DNA of 64,000 bases from Parasphingopyxis algicola (lineage in GTDB: Bacteria > Pseudomonadota > Alphaproteobacteria > Sphingomonadales > Sphingomonadaceae): the NCBI RefSeq assembly GCF_013378075.1, contig NZ_CP051131.1, positions 806,001 to 870,000 on the forward strand. The letters run 5' to 3'. Shown piece by piece: positions 16,878 to 26,550 of the stretch. How positions within the stretch are numbered: position 1 is the first letter of the stretch; each line of letters starts with the position of its first letter. A program made the position numbers and the translations under genes. The notes beneath the pieces are model-generated. The model was not told the origin of the DNA. It did no database searches and saw only the letters and a list, made by a program, of their open reading frames with translations.

Positions 16878-17906
16878 CTACGCCGCTTTTTGCAAATGCC
16901 GCCGGCCGAGCAGCTCGGCGACCTGGACGGCATTGAGCGCCGCGCCCTTGCGCAGATTGTCCGAAACGCACCAGAGGACCAGCCCGTTCTCGACTGTCGG
17001 GTCTTCGCGGACACGGCTGATGAAGGTTGCGCCGTCGCCGACGCATTCGACCGGCGTCACATAGCCGCCATCCTCGCGCTTATCGACGAGCATGATGCCC
17101 GGCGCCTCGCGCAGGATATTCTGGGCCTCTTCGGCCGACAACTCGTTTTCAAACTCGATATTGATCGCCTCGCTATGCCCGACGAACACCGGTACGCGGA
17201 CACATGTCGCGCTCAGCTTGATCTTCGGATCGAGGATCTTTTTCGTCTCGACGACCATCTTCCATTCTTCCTTGGTCGAACCGTCGTCCAGGAAGGCGTC
17301 GATATGCGGGATCACGTTGAAGGCGATCTGCTTGGTGAACTTCTTCGCTTCGGCCTGGTCGCCGACGAAGATGTCGCGCGACTGGTTGAAGAGCTCGTCC
17401 ATGCCGTCCTTGCCCGCGCCAGATACCGACTGATAGGTCGAGACCACGACGCGCTTGATCGTCGCGGCGTCATGCAGCGGCTTCAGAGCGACGACCATCT
17501 GGGCGGTCGAGCAATTGGGGTTGGCGATGATATTCTTCGCGAGATAACCGTCGATCGCCTCGGGATTCACCTCGGGCACGATCAGCGGGACGTCCGGGTC
17601 CATTCGGAAAAGCGAGCTATTGTCGATCACCGTGCAACCGGCCTCGGCCGCCTTGGGCGCATATTCTTTCGCCGGGCCCGATCCCGCCGCGAACAGCGCA
17701 ATATCCCAGCCGGAAAAATCGAAATGCTCGATATTGCGGCATTTGAGCATCGTGCCGGTTTCGCCGAATTCGACTTCGACGCCCTGCGACCGCGGCGAGG
17801 CGACGGCCGCAACCTCGTCCGCCGGAAATTCGCGCTCGGCGAGGCAGGCGAGCATTTCGCGCCCGACATTCCCCGTCGCTCCGACTACCGCTACCCGATA
17901 ACCCAT
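16878..17906 (-). CDS. asd: Aspartate-semialdehyde dehydrogenase
   Basis: A 342-residue NADPH-dependent enzyme that reduces aspartyl phosphate to aspartate semialdehyde, the branch point to lysine/diaminopimelate, threonine and methionine. The Rossmann motif VVGATGNVGREML is at the N-terminus, the catalytic cysteine is in IANPNCSTAQM near residue 132, and SVSGAGKDGM follows. The product pathway is continued in the window by dapF. The gene is convergent with the efflux operon with no gap. Confidence 0.96.
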   Translation of the reverse strand: MGYRVAVVGATGNVGREMLACLAEREFPADEVAAVASPRSQGVEVEFGETGTMLKCRNIEHFDFSGWDIALFAAGSGPAKEYAPKAAEAGCTVIDNSSLFRMDPDVPLIVPEVNPEAIDGYLAKNIIANPNCSTAQMVVALKPLHDAATIKRVVVSTYQSVSGAGKDGMDELFNQSRDIFVGDQAEAKKFTKQIAFNVIPHIDAFLDDGSTKEEWKMVVETKKILDPKIKLSATCVRVPVFVGHSEAINIEFENELSAEEAQNILREAPGIMLVDKREDGGYVTPVECVGDGATFISRVREDPTVENGLVLWCVSDNLRKGAALNAVQVAELLGRRHLQKAA

Positions 17907-18096
17907 GGTGTTATTCCTCTGTTCGAGCGTGGGGAACTAGCGCGACTTCGGGCATTCGCCAAGACAAACATTGTTGCGGTGCAATAAATTTGGCTTTCCG
18001 TAGCGTCATTGCGTGATCGCGTCGATCGGAGTACCCTTTGGACCATCGAAATCCGGGGGCCGCAAACGGCAGGCGTTTCTGCCGACGGAGATCGCT

Positions 18097-18909
18097 ATGT
18101 CCCAGGAAGCCTCGCTCGACACCACGCCGGCCACCGTTCCCCTGCCCGTGCGAACGATCACCGCCGTCGATCTGAACGAAAGTCTGGCCGCAGGTTATGC
18201 GGATTTCAAAGCGAAACGCGGCGATCTGATCTTCGTCGGGCTGCTCTATCCGCTCGTCGGCGCCGTCGCTTCGGTCGTGATGACCGGCAGCGACATATCG
18301 ATGCTCTTTCCGCTCTTCGCGGGCCTCTCGCTGCTCGGCCCGCTCGTCGCGACCGGTTTCTACGAACTGGCGAAACGGCGCGAAGCCGGCCGGGATTCGA
18401 GCTGGTGGCATTTCTTCGGCGTTCTGAAAAACCGGTCGATCCTGTCGATCGCCGCGGTTGGTGTCGGGCTGCTGGCCATCTTCGGCGCCTGGCTGGCAGC
18501 GGCGGCGCTGATCTACACCTTCTTCTTCGGACTGCAGCCGCCGGGGACCGCCGCCAATTTCGCCGAGATGGTCCTGACGACCCAGGCCGGCTGGGGCATG
18601 ATCGTCGTCGGCAACCTTGTCGGCCTCCTGTTCGCGATCGTCGTGCTCGCGGTCAGCGTGGTTTCGCTGCCGTTACTGGTCGACCGCAAGGTCAGCGCCG
18701 AACGCGCGGTCGCAACGTCGCTCGCCGCATTCCGCCGCAATCCCGCGGTGCTGCTGCGCTGGGGGGTTACGGTCGGCTTGATCCTCACCGTGGCGGCGAT
18801 ACCGCTGCTGATCGGGCTCGCGGTGGCGCTGCCGGTGCTCGGCTACGCCACCTGGCACCTCTATACCCGGCTCGTCGACCGGGACGAGCTGGCGCGGATG
18901 GGCCGATAG
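18097..18909 (+). CDS. DUF2189 family membrane protein
   Basis: A 270-residue integral membrane protein with about six hydrophobic segments (for example around residues 50-70, 75-95, 125-150, 175-200 and 225-255). The family is found in alphaproteobacteria and has no known function. The short N-terminal segment contains RTITAVDLNESLAAGYADFK, the conserved opening of the family. The start at MSQEAS is chosen because CGGAG lies 8 bases upstream; the frame is open for 28 more codons. Confidence 0.8.
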   Translation: MSQEASLDTTPATVPLPVRTITAVDLNESLAAGYADFKAKRGDLIFVGLLYPLVGAVASVVMTGSDISMLFPLFAGLSLLGPLVATGFYELAKRREAGRDSSWWHFFGVLKNRSILSIAAVGVGLLAIFGAWLAAAALIYTFFFGLQPPGTAANFAEMVLTTQAGWGMIVVGNLVGLLFAIVVLAVSVVSLPLLVDRKVSAERAVATSLAAFRRNPAVLLRWGVTVGLILTVAAIPLLIGLAVALPVLGYATWHLYTRLVDRDELARMGR

Positions 18910-18939
18910 CGACAAGGGAAAGCCTTTTCTCCCTATAGT

Positions 18940-18968
18940 TTGACATGTCTTTCGTGATGTTGTGTATT
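18940..18968 (+). promoter_or_regulatory. Sigma-70-type promoter of the EreA-like gene
   Basis: TTGACA (18940-18945), a 17-bp spacer and TGTATT (18963-18968) form a good housekeeping-type promoter about 30 bp before the GTG start of the downstream secreted protein. The -10 overlaps a perfect inverted repeat. Confidence 0.6.
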
Positions 18969-18981
18969 GCAACGGCAATAC
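18964..18981 (+). promoter_or_regulatory. Palindrome overlapping the -10 element (candidate operator)
   Basis: GTATTGC-AACG-GCAATAC is a perfect 7-bp inverted repeat with a 4-base spacer. It overlaps the predicted -10 hexamer and the transcription start region, a typical place for a repressor. The cognate regulator is not identifiable here. Confidence 0.45.
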
Positions 18982-18997
18982 AGTGGAAGGACATGAC

Positions 18998-20239
18998 GTG
19001 ATAAAACGATGGGCGATGATTGCCGCTTTGCTCGTAACCGGAACCGGCGCGACTGCGCAGACGGCCGCGGTCGAGGATGTGCTGGGCGAGGCGGTGCGGG
19101 CGAGCATGCTCGACATCGCGCGCGACGCCGAGGGCAACCTTTATGGATCCGGCTGGGACCGGCTCATGACGGATGCGGCCGAGGCGCAATTCTTCCTTAT
19201 CGGCGAACAGCATGCGACCGCCGATATCGCCGAGATTTCCGCCGCCATCCATCGCGGTCTCGCCCAGCGCGACTATGAATATATGGCAGTCGAGATCGGC
19301 CCCTGGTCGACCCGCTATGCCGAGCAGCTGATCCGCGAAAATAACGATGCGGTAGCGGCGATCGGCGATGCCCCGGGCGGCGGCTTCGCCCTGCCCTTTC
19401 TCTTCTTTGCCGAGGATGCCGAATTGACGGCCCAGGCGGTTCGCCTGTCGTCGGCCTCGTCCCACGCGTTGTTTGGCCTCGACCAGGAATTCATCGCTGC
19501 GGGGCCCGTGCTGGCGTTGCGGCTCGAAGAACTGGTCCGGACCGATGAACAGCGAAGTGTGGTGGCAGCCTTTGCCGAGGCTACGGCGGCGAATGTCATG
19601 TATCTGGGTACCGCAGAACCCGAGCAGTTCGCACCATTGAGAACCGCTTTCGATGCGGGCGAAGACGCCGAAGCGCTCGCGCTCGTCGATGCGATGCTGC
19701 TTTCCAACGAGATCTACGGCCCGTTCGTGCGGCAAACCGGGCCGATTTACCCGGCCAATCTCGCGCGCGAAAACTATATGAAGCGCAACTTTCTCGACCA
19801 ATTCGCACGGATCGAGGAACGCGACGGCCACCCGCCGCGCATATTCTTCAAATTCGGCGCCAGCCACATGATGCGCGGACACAGCACCACCAATGTCCCC
19901 GCGCTCGGCGATTTTCTCGTCGAATGGGGCCGGACGCGCGAATTCGGCCTGGTCAATGTCATGATCGATTGCCGGGACGGCAGCGTGGTGGACGTCCGCT
20001 CGGGCGCGATATCGCCTTGCCAATCCTATATGCTCGAAGAGGGCTCGCTGTTGGGCGAGGCCGCCGATGGGCGAGCACTGACCCTGATCGACCTGCGGCC
20101 GCTGCGGTCGCTCATCCGCTCGAGCACCGAAATCGACGATGCCTCGCGCGACATGATCTTTGCGTTCGACTATTATCTCGCGGTTGCCGATGTGCGGCCC
20201 GCAACCGTTATTCCCGCGCCCATCGTGCCAGCGGAATAG
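18998..20239 (+). CDS. Secreted erythromycin esterase-like (EreA/ChaN-fold) protein
   Basis: A 413-residue exported protein with a signal peptide (WAMIAALLVTGTGATAQT). The mature part has FFLIGEQHATADIAEISAAI near residue 65 and FFKFGASHMMRGHSTTNV near residue 285, which match the two histidine-bearing core motifs of the EreA/TraB/ChaN superfamily (GExHG-type and FGxxHxxRG-type). Many sphingomonad members lack known substrates, so resistance should not be assumed. The GTG start has GGAAGGA about 6 bases upstream. It has its own promoter and ends at a bidirectional terminator. Confidence 0.6.
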   Translation: MIKRWAMIAALLVTGTGATAQTAAVEDVLGEAVRASMLDIARDAEGNLYGSGWDRLMTDAAEAQFFLIGEQHATADIAEISAAIHRGLAQRDYEYMAVEIGPWSTRYAEQLIRENNDAVAAIGDAPGGGFALPFLFFAEDAELTAQAVRLSSASSHALFGLDQEFIAAGPVLALRLEELVRTDEQRSVVAAFAEATAANVMYLGTAEPEQFAPLRTAFDAGEDAEALALVDAMLLSNEIYGPFVRQTGPIYPANLARENYMKRNFLDQFARIEERDGHPPRIFFKFGASHMMRGHSTTNVPALGDFLVEWGRTREFGLVNVMIDCRDGSVVDVRSGAISPCQSYMLEEGSLLGEAADGRALTLIDLRPLRSLIRSSTEIDDASRDMIFAFDYYLAVADVRPATVIPAPIVPAE

Positions 20240-20240
20240 C

Positions 20241-20270
20241 AAAAGGGCCGCCCCGCGGGACGGCCCTTTT
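20241..20270. terminator. Bidirectional intrinsic terminator
   Basis: A GGGCCG..CGGCCC stem with AAAA on one side and TTTT on the other lies between the convergent EreA-like gene and rplS and should serve both. Confidence 0.85.
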
Positions 20271-20296
20271 CATCGTCTCAATTCGTTCGCGCGATC

Positions 20297-20707
<411 letters not shown>

Positions 20708-20708
20708 C

Positions 20709-21452
20709 TCATTCGTCCTTTGCTTTATCGCGTTGCGCGCCAGAGGGCGACTGATCCGGAGCGCCACTATAGAGCTCCCAAAGATCCGGCCGCCGTGACC
20801 GTGTTATCTCTTCGGCCTGGCGTTTCCGCCATGCCGCAATTTTCGCATGATCCCCCGATCGCAACACTTCAGGGATACTGCGCCCTTCCCATTCAACAGG
20901 CCGGGTGTAATGCGGATATTCGAGAAGCCCCTGTTCGAAGCTTTCCTCATCGCCGCTTGAAGCCGCGCCCATTACCCCGGGAAGCAGCCTGATGCAAGTG
21001 TCGAGCAGCGCCAAAGCGCCGATTTCGCCGCCCGACAATACATAATCGCCAATCGAGACTTCCTCAACCGGGCGAGCTTCGAAAATACGCTCGTCAAACC
21101 CTTCGAAACGACCGCACAGGATCGTGACGCCGGGGCCGGTCGAAAGCGCGCGTATCCGGGATTGCGTCAGCGGCTTTCCGCGCGGCGACATGGCCAGCAC
21201 CGGGGCATTTGGCTGGCGCTCCAGCGCCTCGTCAACGGCTCCCGCGAGCACATCGGCCTTCATGACCATGCCCGCACCGCCGCCAGCTGGCTTGTCGTCC
21301 ACCGTATGATGCTTGTCGGCCGCGAAATCCCGGATTTGCAGAGTCTCCAGCGACCATTTCCCCTCGTCCCGCGCCCGTCCGGCAATTGAATGGCCAAGCG
21401 GCCCCGGAAACATCTCGGGATAGAGGGTGAGGATGGTCGCGGCGAAGGCCAT
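20709..21452 (-). CDS. trmD: tRNA (guanine-37-N1) methyltransferase
   Basis: A 247-residue SPOUT-class enzyme that adds a methyl group to G37 of tRNAs to keep the reading frame. It opens [23 protein letters not shown], with [15 protein letters not shown] near residue 55, [13 protein letters not shown] near residue 110 and the S-adenosylmethionine-binding knot [14 protein letters not shown] near residue 135. The ATG at 21452 agrees with the family start; an upstream in-frame extension is not conserved. It precedes rplS by one base. Confidence 0.97.
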   Translation of the reverse strand: MAFAATILTLYPEMFPGPLGHSIAGRARDEGKWSLETLQIRDFAADKHHTVDDKPAGGGAGMVMKADVLAGAVDEALERQPNAPVLAMSPRGKPLTQSRIRALSTGPGVTILCGRFEGFDERIFEARPVEEVSIGDYVLSGGEIGALALLDTCIRLLPGVMGAASSGDEESFEQGLLEYPHYTRPVEWEGRSIPEVLRSGDHAKIAAWRKRQAEEITRSRRPDLWELYSGAPDQSPSGAQRDKAKDE

Positions 21453-21495
21453 GGTCTGATCAACTCGCAAGCGCAAAGCCTGTCAAGATTCTCCT

Positions 21496-22038
21496 CTAAA
21501 CAGCCCGGATCGGGAAGAGCTTGTCATTATGGAGCACCCCGCCCTGCGACAGGAGCTGCGCAATTGCCTTCTGCTCGTGGATGGTCGCCTCCTCACCCAA
21601 ATCCGGCGGGTTGTTTGCGCTCAGAAACTGGACCGTCAAAAAGGGGGCCAGACAACCGAAGAGAAGCGTACAGCGCTCTATATGAAACGCCGAGGTCACG
21701 ACACTGCATGCGCTGCAGCCATGATCGGCCGTATACCGAGCAATCATCGCAACATCTTCGACTGTGTTACCGCTTTCAAGACCCGTCTTGCTGATGGCCT
21801 CCTCCGGAACGCCTTCCAACAACAGGTCTCGCCGCACATAGACCCAATGCGGCCGGGGTCCCCGATTGAAATGCGCGCCATGGCCACCAGTCGGGACGAT
21901 AAGGGGACGGCGACCGCTCGCCAGCCTATCTTTGCAAATAGATGCCGCGGTTTCCACTCGCGCGCGCGCAAGCTGGGAAAGTCCGCCATTTTCGTCGTTC
22001 GGCGCACCTAATATGAAAATGGGATCGATCTCATTCAT
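21496..22038 (-). CDS. YdcF-like DUF218 protein inserted in the rimM-trmD block
   Basis: A 180-residue DUF218/YdcF-type protein. It begins IFILGAPNDENGGLSQLARARVETAA, has the family's VPTGGHGAHFN near residue 50, and SGNTVEDVAMIARY near residue 93 with the conserved ExxSxNTxE-like helix. VVTSAFHIERC follows. The family includes SanA/ElyC envelope proteins; here there is no membrane anchor, so a cytoplasmic role is likely. Codon use looks less GC-rich than its neighbours. It overlaps the rimM stop by 8 bp. The usual order has rimM directly before trmD, so this gene is an insertion. Confidence 0.8.
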   Translation of the reverse strand: MNEIDPIFILGAPNDENGGLSQLARARVETAASICKDRLASGRRPLIVPTGGHGAHFNRGPRPHWVYVRRDLLLEGVPEEAISKTGLESGNTVEDVAMIARYTADHGCSACSVVTSAFHIERCTLLFGCLAPFLTVQFLSANNPPDLGEEATIHEQKAIAQLLSQGGVLHNDKLFPIRAV

Positions 22039-22516
22039 CACAAAAATCGGGCGAGATGATGATCGGATCGCCGAGCGTTAGCGCCTCCACTCGAACCGGC
22101 ACCATGAAATCCGAACCATCCGGCTTGCGAATTTCCAGAATATTGCCCGCGCCGAAATTTTCGACGGCGATGACTTCGCCCACCGGGTCACCGCTTTCGG
22201 TAACGCAGGGCAAGCCAACGATGTCGGCATGATAATATTCGCCCTCCTCGAGCGGCGGTAGCGCCGAACGTGGCACGGTCAGCTCCTTGCCGCGCAGCGC
22301 CTCGGCGGCGGTGCGATCGGCGATCTCGGCGAACCGCGCGATCGGCATTTTGCCGGTTTCGCGCACGGATTTGAGCGTGAGCGATTGCCCGTCCGCCCCG
22401 AACGTCGTGTAACGTTTGAAGCTGTCCAAGCTCTCGGAGAACAGCTTGAGACGCACCTCGCCGCCAATGCCATGCGCTCCGGCAATGGCGGCGAGGGTAA
22501 TGCGCTTTTCGGCCAA
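22031..22516 (-). CDS. rimM: 16S rRNA processing protein RimM
   Basis: A 161-residue assembly factor for the head of the 30S subunit. The N-terminal RimM domain (AAIAGAHGIGGEVRLKLFSES) is followed by a PRC-barrel domain with EGEYYHADIVGLPCV near residue 90 and VPVRVEALTLGDPIIISPDF at the end. The start is a TTG four bases after the rpsP stop codon, with no strong ribosome binding site, which suggests coupling to rpsP. Confidence 0.95.
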   Translation of the reverse strand: MAEKRITLAAIAGAHGIGGEVRLKLFSESLDSFKRYTTFGADGQSLTLKSVRETGKMPIARFAEIADRTAAEALRGKELTVPRSALPPLEEGEYYHADIVGLPCVTESGDPVGEVIAVENFGAGNILEIRKPDGSDFMVPVRVEALTLGDPIIISPDFCDE

Positions 22517-22519
22517 GGC

Positions 22520-23101
22520 TTAACTCTTGGCTTCTTCTTTCTCCGCGTCTTCGGGAGCGGCTTCGTCGCCCGCACCGGGTTCGGCGGCTTCGGACGCCGG
22601 GGTCTCGGCTTCTGCCGGCTCTTCGGCGGTCTTCTCTTCCGTCGAAGCCTCTTCGGCAGCGGCTTCCTCAGCAGGCGCCTCTTCCGCAGCGGCGCCTTCA
22701 GCCGGAGCCTCGGCTTCTTCGGCCGGCGCTTCCTCGGCCGGAGCGGCAGCGGCTTCAGCGACGACCTTTTCCTTCTCGGAACGCTCCTCGGCGCGTTCCT
22801 TGGCCTTGTCACCCGGTTCCGCCTTTTGCGGGTTGTTGCGCGCCGGGCGTTCCATGATGCCGGCTGCATCGAGGAAACGCATCACCCGGTCGGACGGCTG
22901 CGCGCCCACCGACAGCCAATGCTTGGCACGATCCTCGTCGAGCTTCACGCGCTCGGGATTGTCCTTGGCGAGCAGCGGGTTATAGCTGCCGATCCGCTCG
23001 ATAAACTTGCCGTCCCGCGCCTTGCGGGAATCCGTCACGACGATCTTGTAGTAAGGCCGCTTCTTGGCGCCACCGCGCGACAGCCGAATTGCTACTGACA
23101 T
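22520..23101 (-). CDS. rpsP: 30S ribosomal protein S16 with a long acidic tail
   Basis: A 193-residue S16. Residues 1-80 are the normal ribosomal protein ([20 protein letters not shown], then [14 protein letters not shown] and [16 protein letters not shown]). Most bacteria end near residue 80-90; here about 100 further residues follow, first a charged stretch and then almost only Ala, Glu and Pro. The tail is probably disordered and strongly negative. Start is the ATG before SVAIRL. It lies between ffh and rimM. Confidence 0.97.
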   Translation of the reverse strand: MSVAIRLSRGGAKKRPYYKIVVTDSRKARDGKFIERIGSYNPLLAKDNPERVKLDEDRAKHWLSVGAQPSDRVMRFLDAAGIMERPARNNPQKAEPGDKAKERAEERSEKEKVVAEAAAAPAEEAPAEEAEAPAEGAAAEEAPAEEAAAEEASTEEKTAEEPAEAETPASEAAEPGAGDEAAPEDAEKEEAKS

Positions 23102-23144
23102 TGATATTTCCTTCTTTAAAAAATCCAAATTCAATTCAAAATTT

Positions 23145-24596
23145 CTAGCGTTTCAGTAATTTATCGAGCCCCGGAGGGATACCCTGCCCCGGCATTCCGG
23201 GGAGACCCGGCATACCGCCGGGCGGCATGTCTCCGGGATCGGTCGGCAGGCCGTCCGGACCGCCCCCGAACATCTTCATCAGCCCCTTGATGCCGCCCAT
23301 CTTCTTGATGCGCTTCATCGCGGTCGCCATTTCCTTGTGCATCTTGAGGAGCTTGTTGACCTCCTGCACGGTCGTGCCCGAGCCCATCGCCACGCGCCGC
23401 TTGCGCTTGGCGTTGAGAAGGCCCGGCTTCGCCCGCTCCTCCACGGTCATCGAACCGATCATCGCGTCCATGTGAACGAGCACCTTGTCGTCCATATTGC
23501 TGGCGGCCATCGCAGCCTGCGCCTTTTTCATGCCCGGCAGCATGCCGGCCAGCGCGCCGAGCCCGCCCATGCGCTGCATCTGCGCCAGTTGCGTGCGCAA
23601 ATCGTTCAGGTCGAACTGGCCCTTGGCCATCTTCTTGGCGAAGGCTTCGGCTTCGTCCTTCTCGACCGTCTCCGCCGCGCGTTCGACCAGGCTGACGACA
23701 TCGCCCATGCCGAGGATGCGGCCGGCAACGCGCTCGGGATGGAATTCCTCGATCTCGTCCAGCTTCTCGCCGACGCCGACGAACTTGATCGGCGTGCCCG
23801 TAACCGCGCGCATCGACAGCGCCGCGCCGCCGCGCGCATCACCGTCCATCCGGGTGAGCACGGTACCCGTCAGCGGCACCTGTTCGGAGAAGTTCTGCGC
23901 GACGTTGACCGCGTCCTGGCCAGTCAATGCATCGACGACGAGCAGGATTTCCTCCGGCTCGGAAACGTCCGCGACCGCCTTCATCTCGTCCATCAGCTGC
24001 TGGTCGACATGGAGACGGCCGGCGGTATCGAGCATCACGACATCGAAACCCTGCAGTTTCGCTGCCTGAAGCGCGCGCTTGGCGATATCGACAGGCTGCT
24101 GCCCATCGACAATGGGAAGCGTCGCGACGTCGGTCTGTTGGCCGAGCACCGCCAGCTGTTCCTGCGCCGCCGGACGATTAACGTCCAGTGACGCCATCAG
24201 CACCTTTTTACGGCCCTTTTCTGTCAGCCGCTTGGCGATCTTGGCGGTGGTGGTGGTTTTGCCCGAACCCTGCAGGCCGACCATCATCACGACATTGGGC
24301 GGAGTCCCCTCGACATTGAGCTCGGATGCCTCGGCTCCCAGCATCTCGACAAGCGCGTCGTTAACGATCTTGACGACCTGCTGGCCCGGCGTGACGGATT
24401 TCAGCACCTGCTGGCCGACCGCCTGTTCCGTCACCCCGTCGACGAACTCACGCGCAACCGGCAGCGCGACATCGGCCTCGAGCAACGCGATACGCACTTC
24501 GCGCATCGCCGCCCGGACATCGTTTTCGCTGAGCGCACCGCGGCCTTTCAAACGGTCGAATACGCCGCCGAGCCGATCGCTGAGACTGTCGAACAT
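23145..24596 (-). CDS. ffh: Signal recognition particle protein Ffh
   Basis: A 483-residue SRP GTPase that binds signal sequences on the ribosome with the SRP RNA. The N-domain is at residues 1-90; the GTPase has [15 protein letters not shown] near residue 108, DTAGRLHVD near residue 190 and [10 protein letters not shown] near residue 248; the C-terminal M domain is rich in methionine and ends with a Gly-Pro-Met segment. Both its partners, FtsY and the SRP RNA, are also in this window. It heads the rpsP-rimM-trmD-rplS block. Confidence 0.98.
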   Translation of the reverse strand: MFDSLSDRLGGVFDRLKGRGALSENDVRAAMREVRIALLEADVALPVAREFVDGVTEQAVGQQVLKSVTPGQQVVKIVNDALVEMLGAEASELNVEGTPPNVVMMVGLQGSGKTTTTAKIAKRLTEKGRKKVLMASLDVNRPAAQEQLAVLGQQTDVATLPIVDGQQPVDIAKRALQAAKLQGFDVVMLDTAGRLHVDQQLMDEMKAVADVSEPEEILLVVDALTGQDAVNVAQNFSEQVPLTGTVLTRMDGDARGGAALSMRAVTGTPIKFVGVGEKLDEIEEFHPERVAGRILGMGDVVSLVERAAETVEKDEAEAFAKKMAKGQFDLNDLRTQLAQMQRMGGLGALAGMLPGMKKAQAAMAASNMDDKVLVHMDAMIGSMTVEERAKPGLLNAKRKRRVAMGSGTTVQEVNKLLKMHKEMATAMKRIKKMGGIKGLMKMFGGGPDGLPTDPGDMPPGGMPGLPGMPGQGIPPGLDKLLKR

Positions 24597-24825
24597 CGTA
24601 CAATTCCTTCCTGTTCCGGCGAATAACGCAAAAAGCGCCGGCGGGCGAAACCTCGCCGGCCAGCGGACGCCATATCGGCGCGTCGATCTGCATTCCTCGC
24701 GGAACTGAGAGCCGCAAATACTGCGCGAAAGCGGAATTTACAAGGCCCGGACGCAAACGCCGGAAATTAACCCGGTCTTCACTCAGTTCGTGCCATTAAG
24801 CAGCTCTGTTTACGGGAAACACGTT

Positions 24826-26478
24826 ATGCGCGAACGCGAGACCATCGCTTCGAGTTCAAATCCGACCGTTCCGGTGCCGACTGAGGATCGGCAACCTCGC
24901 GCGCTGGTTTCGGGCGCCGTCGCCCTCACCGCGATCCTCATGTTTGCCGGTCTCGGCGGACAGGTCATCGCCAGTATAATCGCCGGCACCGCATCCGAAC
25001 GCGATCCCGTTCTCGCCGTCGCCCTTATCCTGAACATCGCGCTTATCCTCATCGGCTGGCGCCATCACAATGAAGTCAGCGAACAGATCAAGTCGCACAA
25101 AGATGCGGCCAAGCGCGCCCGCCTGCTGGCACTGCGCGATCCGCTCACCGGTTTTCTGAACCGGCGCGCGCTGAGCAGCGAGGCCGGCGAGATGATCAAA
25201 CGGGCCGAGCAGCGCGATCGGGTCGTCGCTATGTTCGTGATCGACCTCGACAGCTTCAAATATGTGAACGATCTCAACGGCCACCATATCGGCGACGTGC
25301 TGCTGCGCGAGGTCGGCAAGCGGATCATGAGCGCCCTGCCCGGTTCGGCGCTGGGCGCGCGCCTTGGCGGCGACGAATTCGCGGCCGCTTTCCAGTTCGA
25401 TCCCTCCAACCCGGCTGCGGTCGACGCTGTCGCCGACGAGCTTGTCGATCGGATCTCCCAGCCCTTCGAGATCGAACGCCAGTCGATCCAGACCAGCGCC
25501 TCGGTCGGTATCGCCCGGTCCGATCATGACTGCAACGGCGTCGATACGCTGCTGCGCCGCGCCGATATTGCGATGTATGCCGCCAAGCATCAGGGCAAGA
25601 ACCGCGCCGTCTGGTTCGATGGCAGCATGGAGCGGATGCTGGAGGAACGGAACCGGGTCGAAGAGGGCATGCGCAAGGGCATCCCGGCCGGCGAATTCGC
25701 ACCCTATTACGAGCAGCAGATCGACCTGCTGACCGGCAAGCTGCATGGCTTCGAAGTCCTGGCCCGCTGGGAGCATCCCACCCGGGGCGTGATCCTGCCG
25801 GAAGAATTCATTCCGGTCGCCGAAGAATGCGGCGTGATCGCCGAACTCTCCGAATGCGTGATGCGCCAGGCCTTTATCGAAGCGCGGGATTGGGATCCGA
25901 ACCTGACGCTCTCGGTCAATATTTCACCAGCGCAGCTCAAGGACCCTTGGCTAGCCCAGAAGATTATCAAATTGCTGACCGAGACGAATTTCCCGGCCAG
26001 CCGCCTCGAGATCGAGATCACCGAAACGGCGCTGTTCGACAATCTCGGGATCGCGCAATCGATCATCTCGAGCCTCAAGAACCAGGGTATCCGCGTGGCG
26101 CTCGACGATTTCGGAACAGGTTATTCGAGCCTTGCCCATCTGCGCGCCCTGCCGTTCGACCGGATCAAGATCGATCGCAGCTTCGTGACCTCGATCAACG
26201 ATGACAATGAAAGCGCGGCGATCGTCGATGCGATTACGCGCCTCGGCGCCAGCCTCGGCCTGCCGGTGACCGCCGAAGGCATCGAGAACGAACAGATCGA
26301 AGCAAGCCTCAAGGATCTGGGTTCGATGGCCGGACAGGGCTGGTATTTCGGCAAACCGATGGCCATCGGCCAGACACGGCGGCTGCTCGCCGACAAGGAC
26401 ATGCTGACGTCGCGGCCCAGCGAAGAGGTTGCCGAGGAAGCGCTCGACGATCTCCGCAAGCTGCGCCGGGCCAGTTAA
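24826..26478 (+). CDS. Membrane-bound diguanylate cyclase/phosphodiesterase (GGDEF-EAL)
   Basis: A 550-residue cyclic-di-GMP protein. Two membrane helices (about residues 25-47 and 60-78) are followed by a GGDEF domain with an intact RLGGDEFAAAF and an EAL domain near residues 280-530. The phosphodiesterase signature reads FEVLARW, so EVL replaces EAL, but the downstream metal and catalytic motifs are present (NIS, ETAL, DDFGTGYSSL, KIDRSFV, TAEGIE). Both activities are therefore possible. I start at the ATG of MRERET, preceded by GGGAA; a GTG 12 codons upstream is an alternative. Its expression signal and input are unknown. Confidence 0.92.
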   Translation: MRERETIASSSNPTVPVPTEDRQPRALVSGAVALTAILMFAGLGGQVIASIIAGTASERDPVLAVALILNIALILIGWRHHNEVSEQIKSHKDAAKRARLLALRDPLTGFLNRRALSSEAGEMIKRAEQRDRVVAMFVIDLDSFKYVNDLNGHHIGDVLLREVGKRIMSALPGSALGARLGGDEFAAAFQFDPSNPAAVDAVADELVDRISQPFEIERQSIQTSASVGIARSDHDCNGVDTLLRRADIAMYAAKHQGKNRAVWFDGSMERMLEERNRVEEGMRKGIPAGEFAPYYEQQIDLLTGKLHGFEVLARWEHPTRGVILPEEFIPVAEECGVIAELSECVMRQAFIEARDWDPNLTLSVNISPAQLKDPWLAQKIIKLLTETNFPASRLEIEITETALFDNLGIAQSIISSLKNQGIRVALDDFGTGYSSLAHLRALPFDRIKIDRSFVTSINDDNESAAIVDAITRLGASLGLPVTAEGIENEQIEASLKDLGSMAGQGWYFGKPMAIGQTRRLLADKDMLTSRPSEEVAEEALDDLRKLRRAS

Positions 26479-26550
26479 GGCGCACGGCAAGCGCGAACAA
26501 AAGCGCCGTGCAAGTGGACAGCGCCCCTTCCCGACCCTAAATCGCGCGCC

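Noticed and set aside
19000-20242. Minus-strand frame of 485 codons opposite the EreA-like gene
   Set aside because: Shadow of a gene with signal peptide and family motifs; no ribosome binding site or domain.
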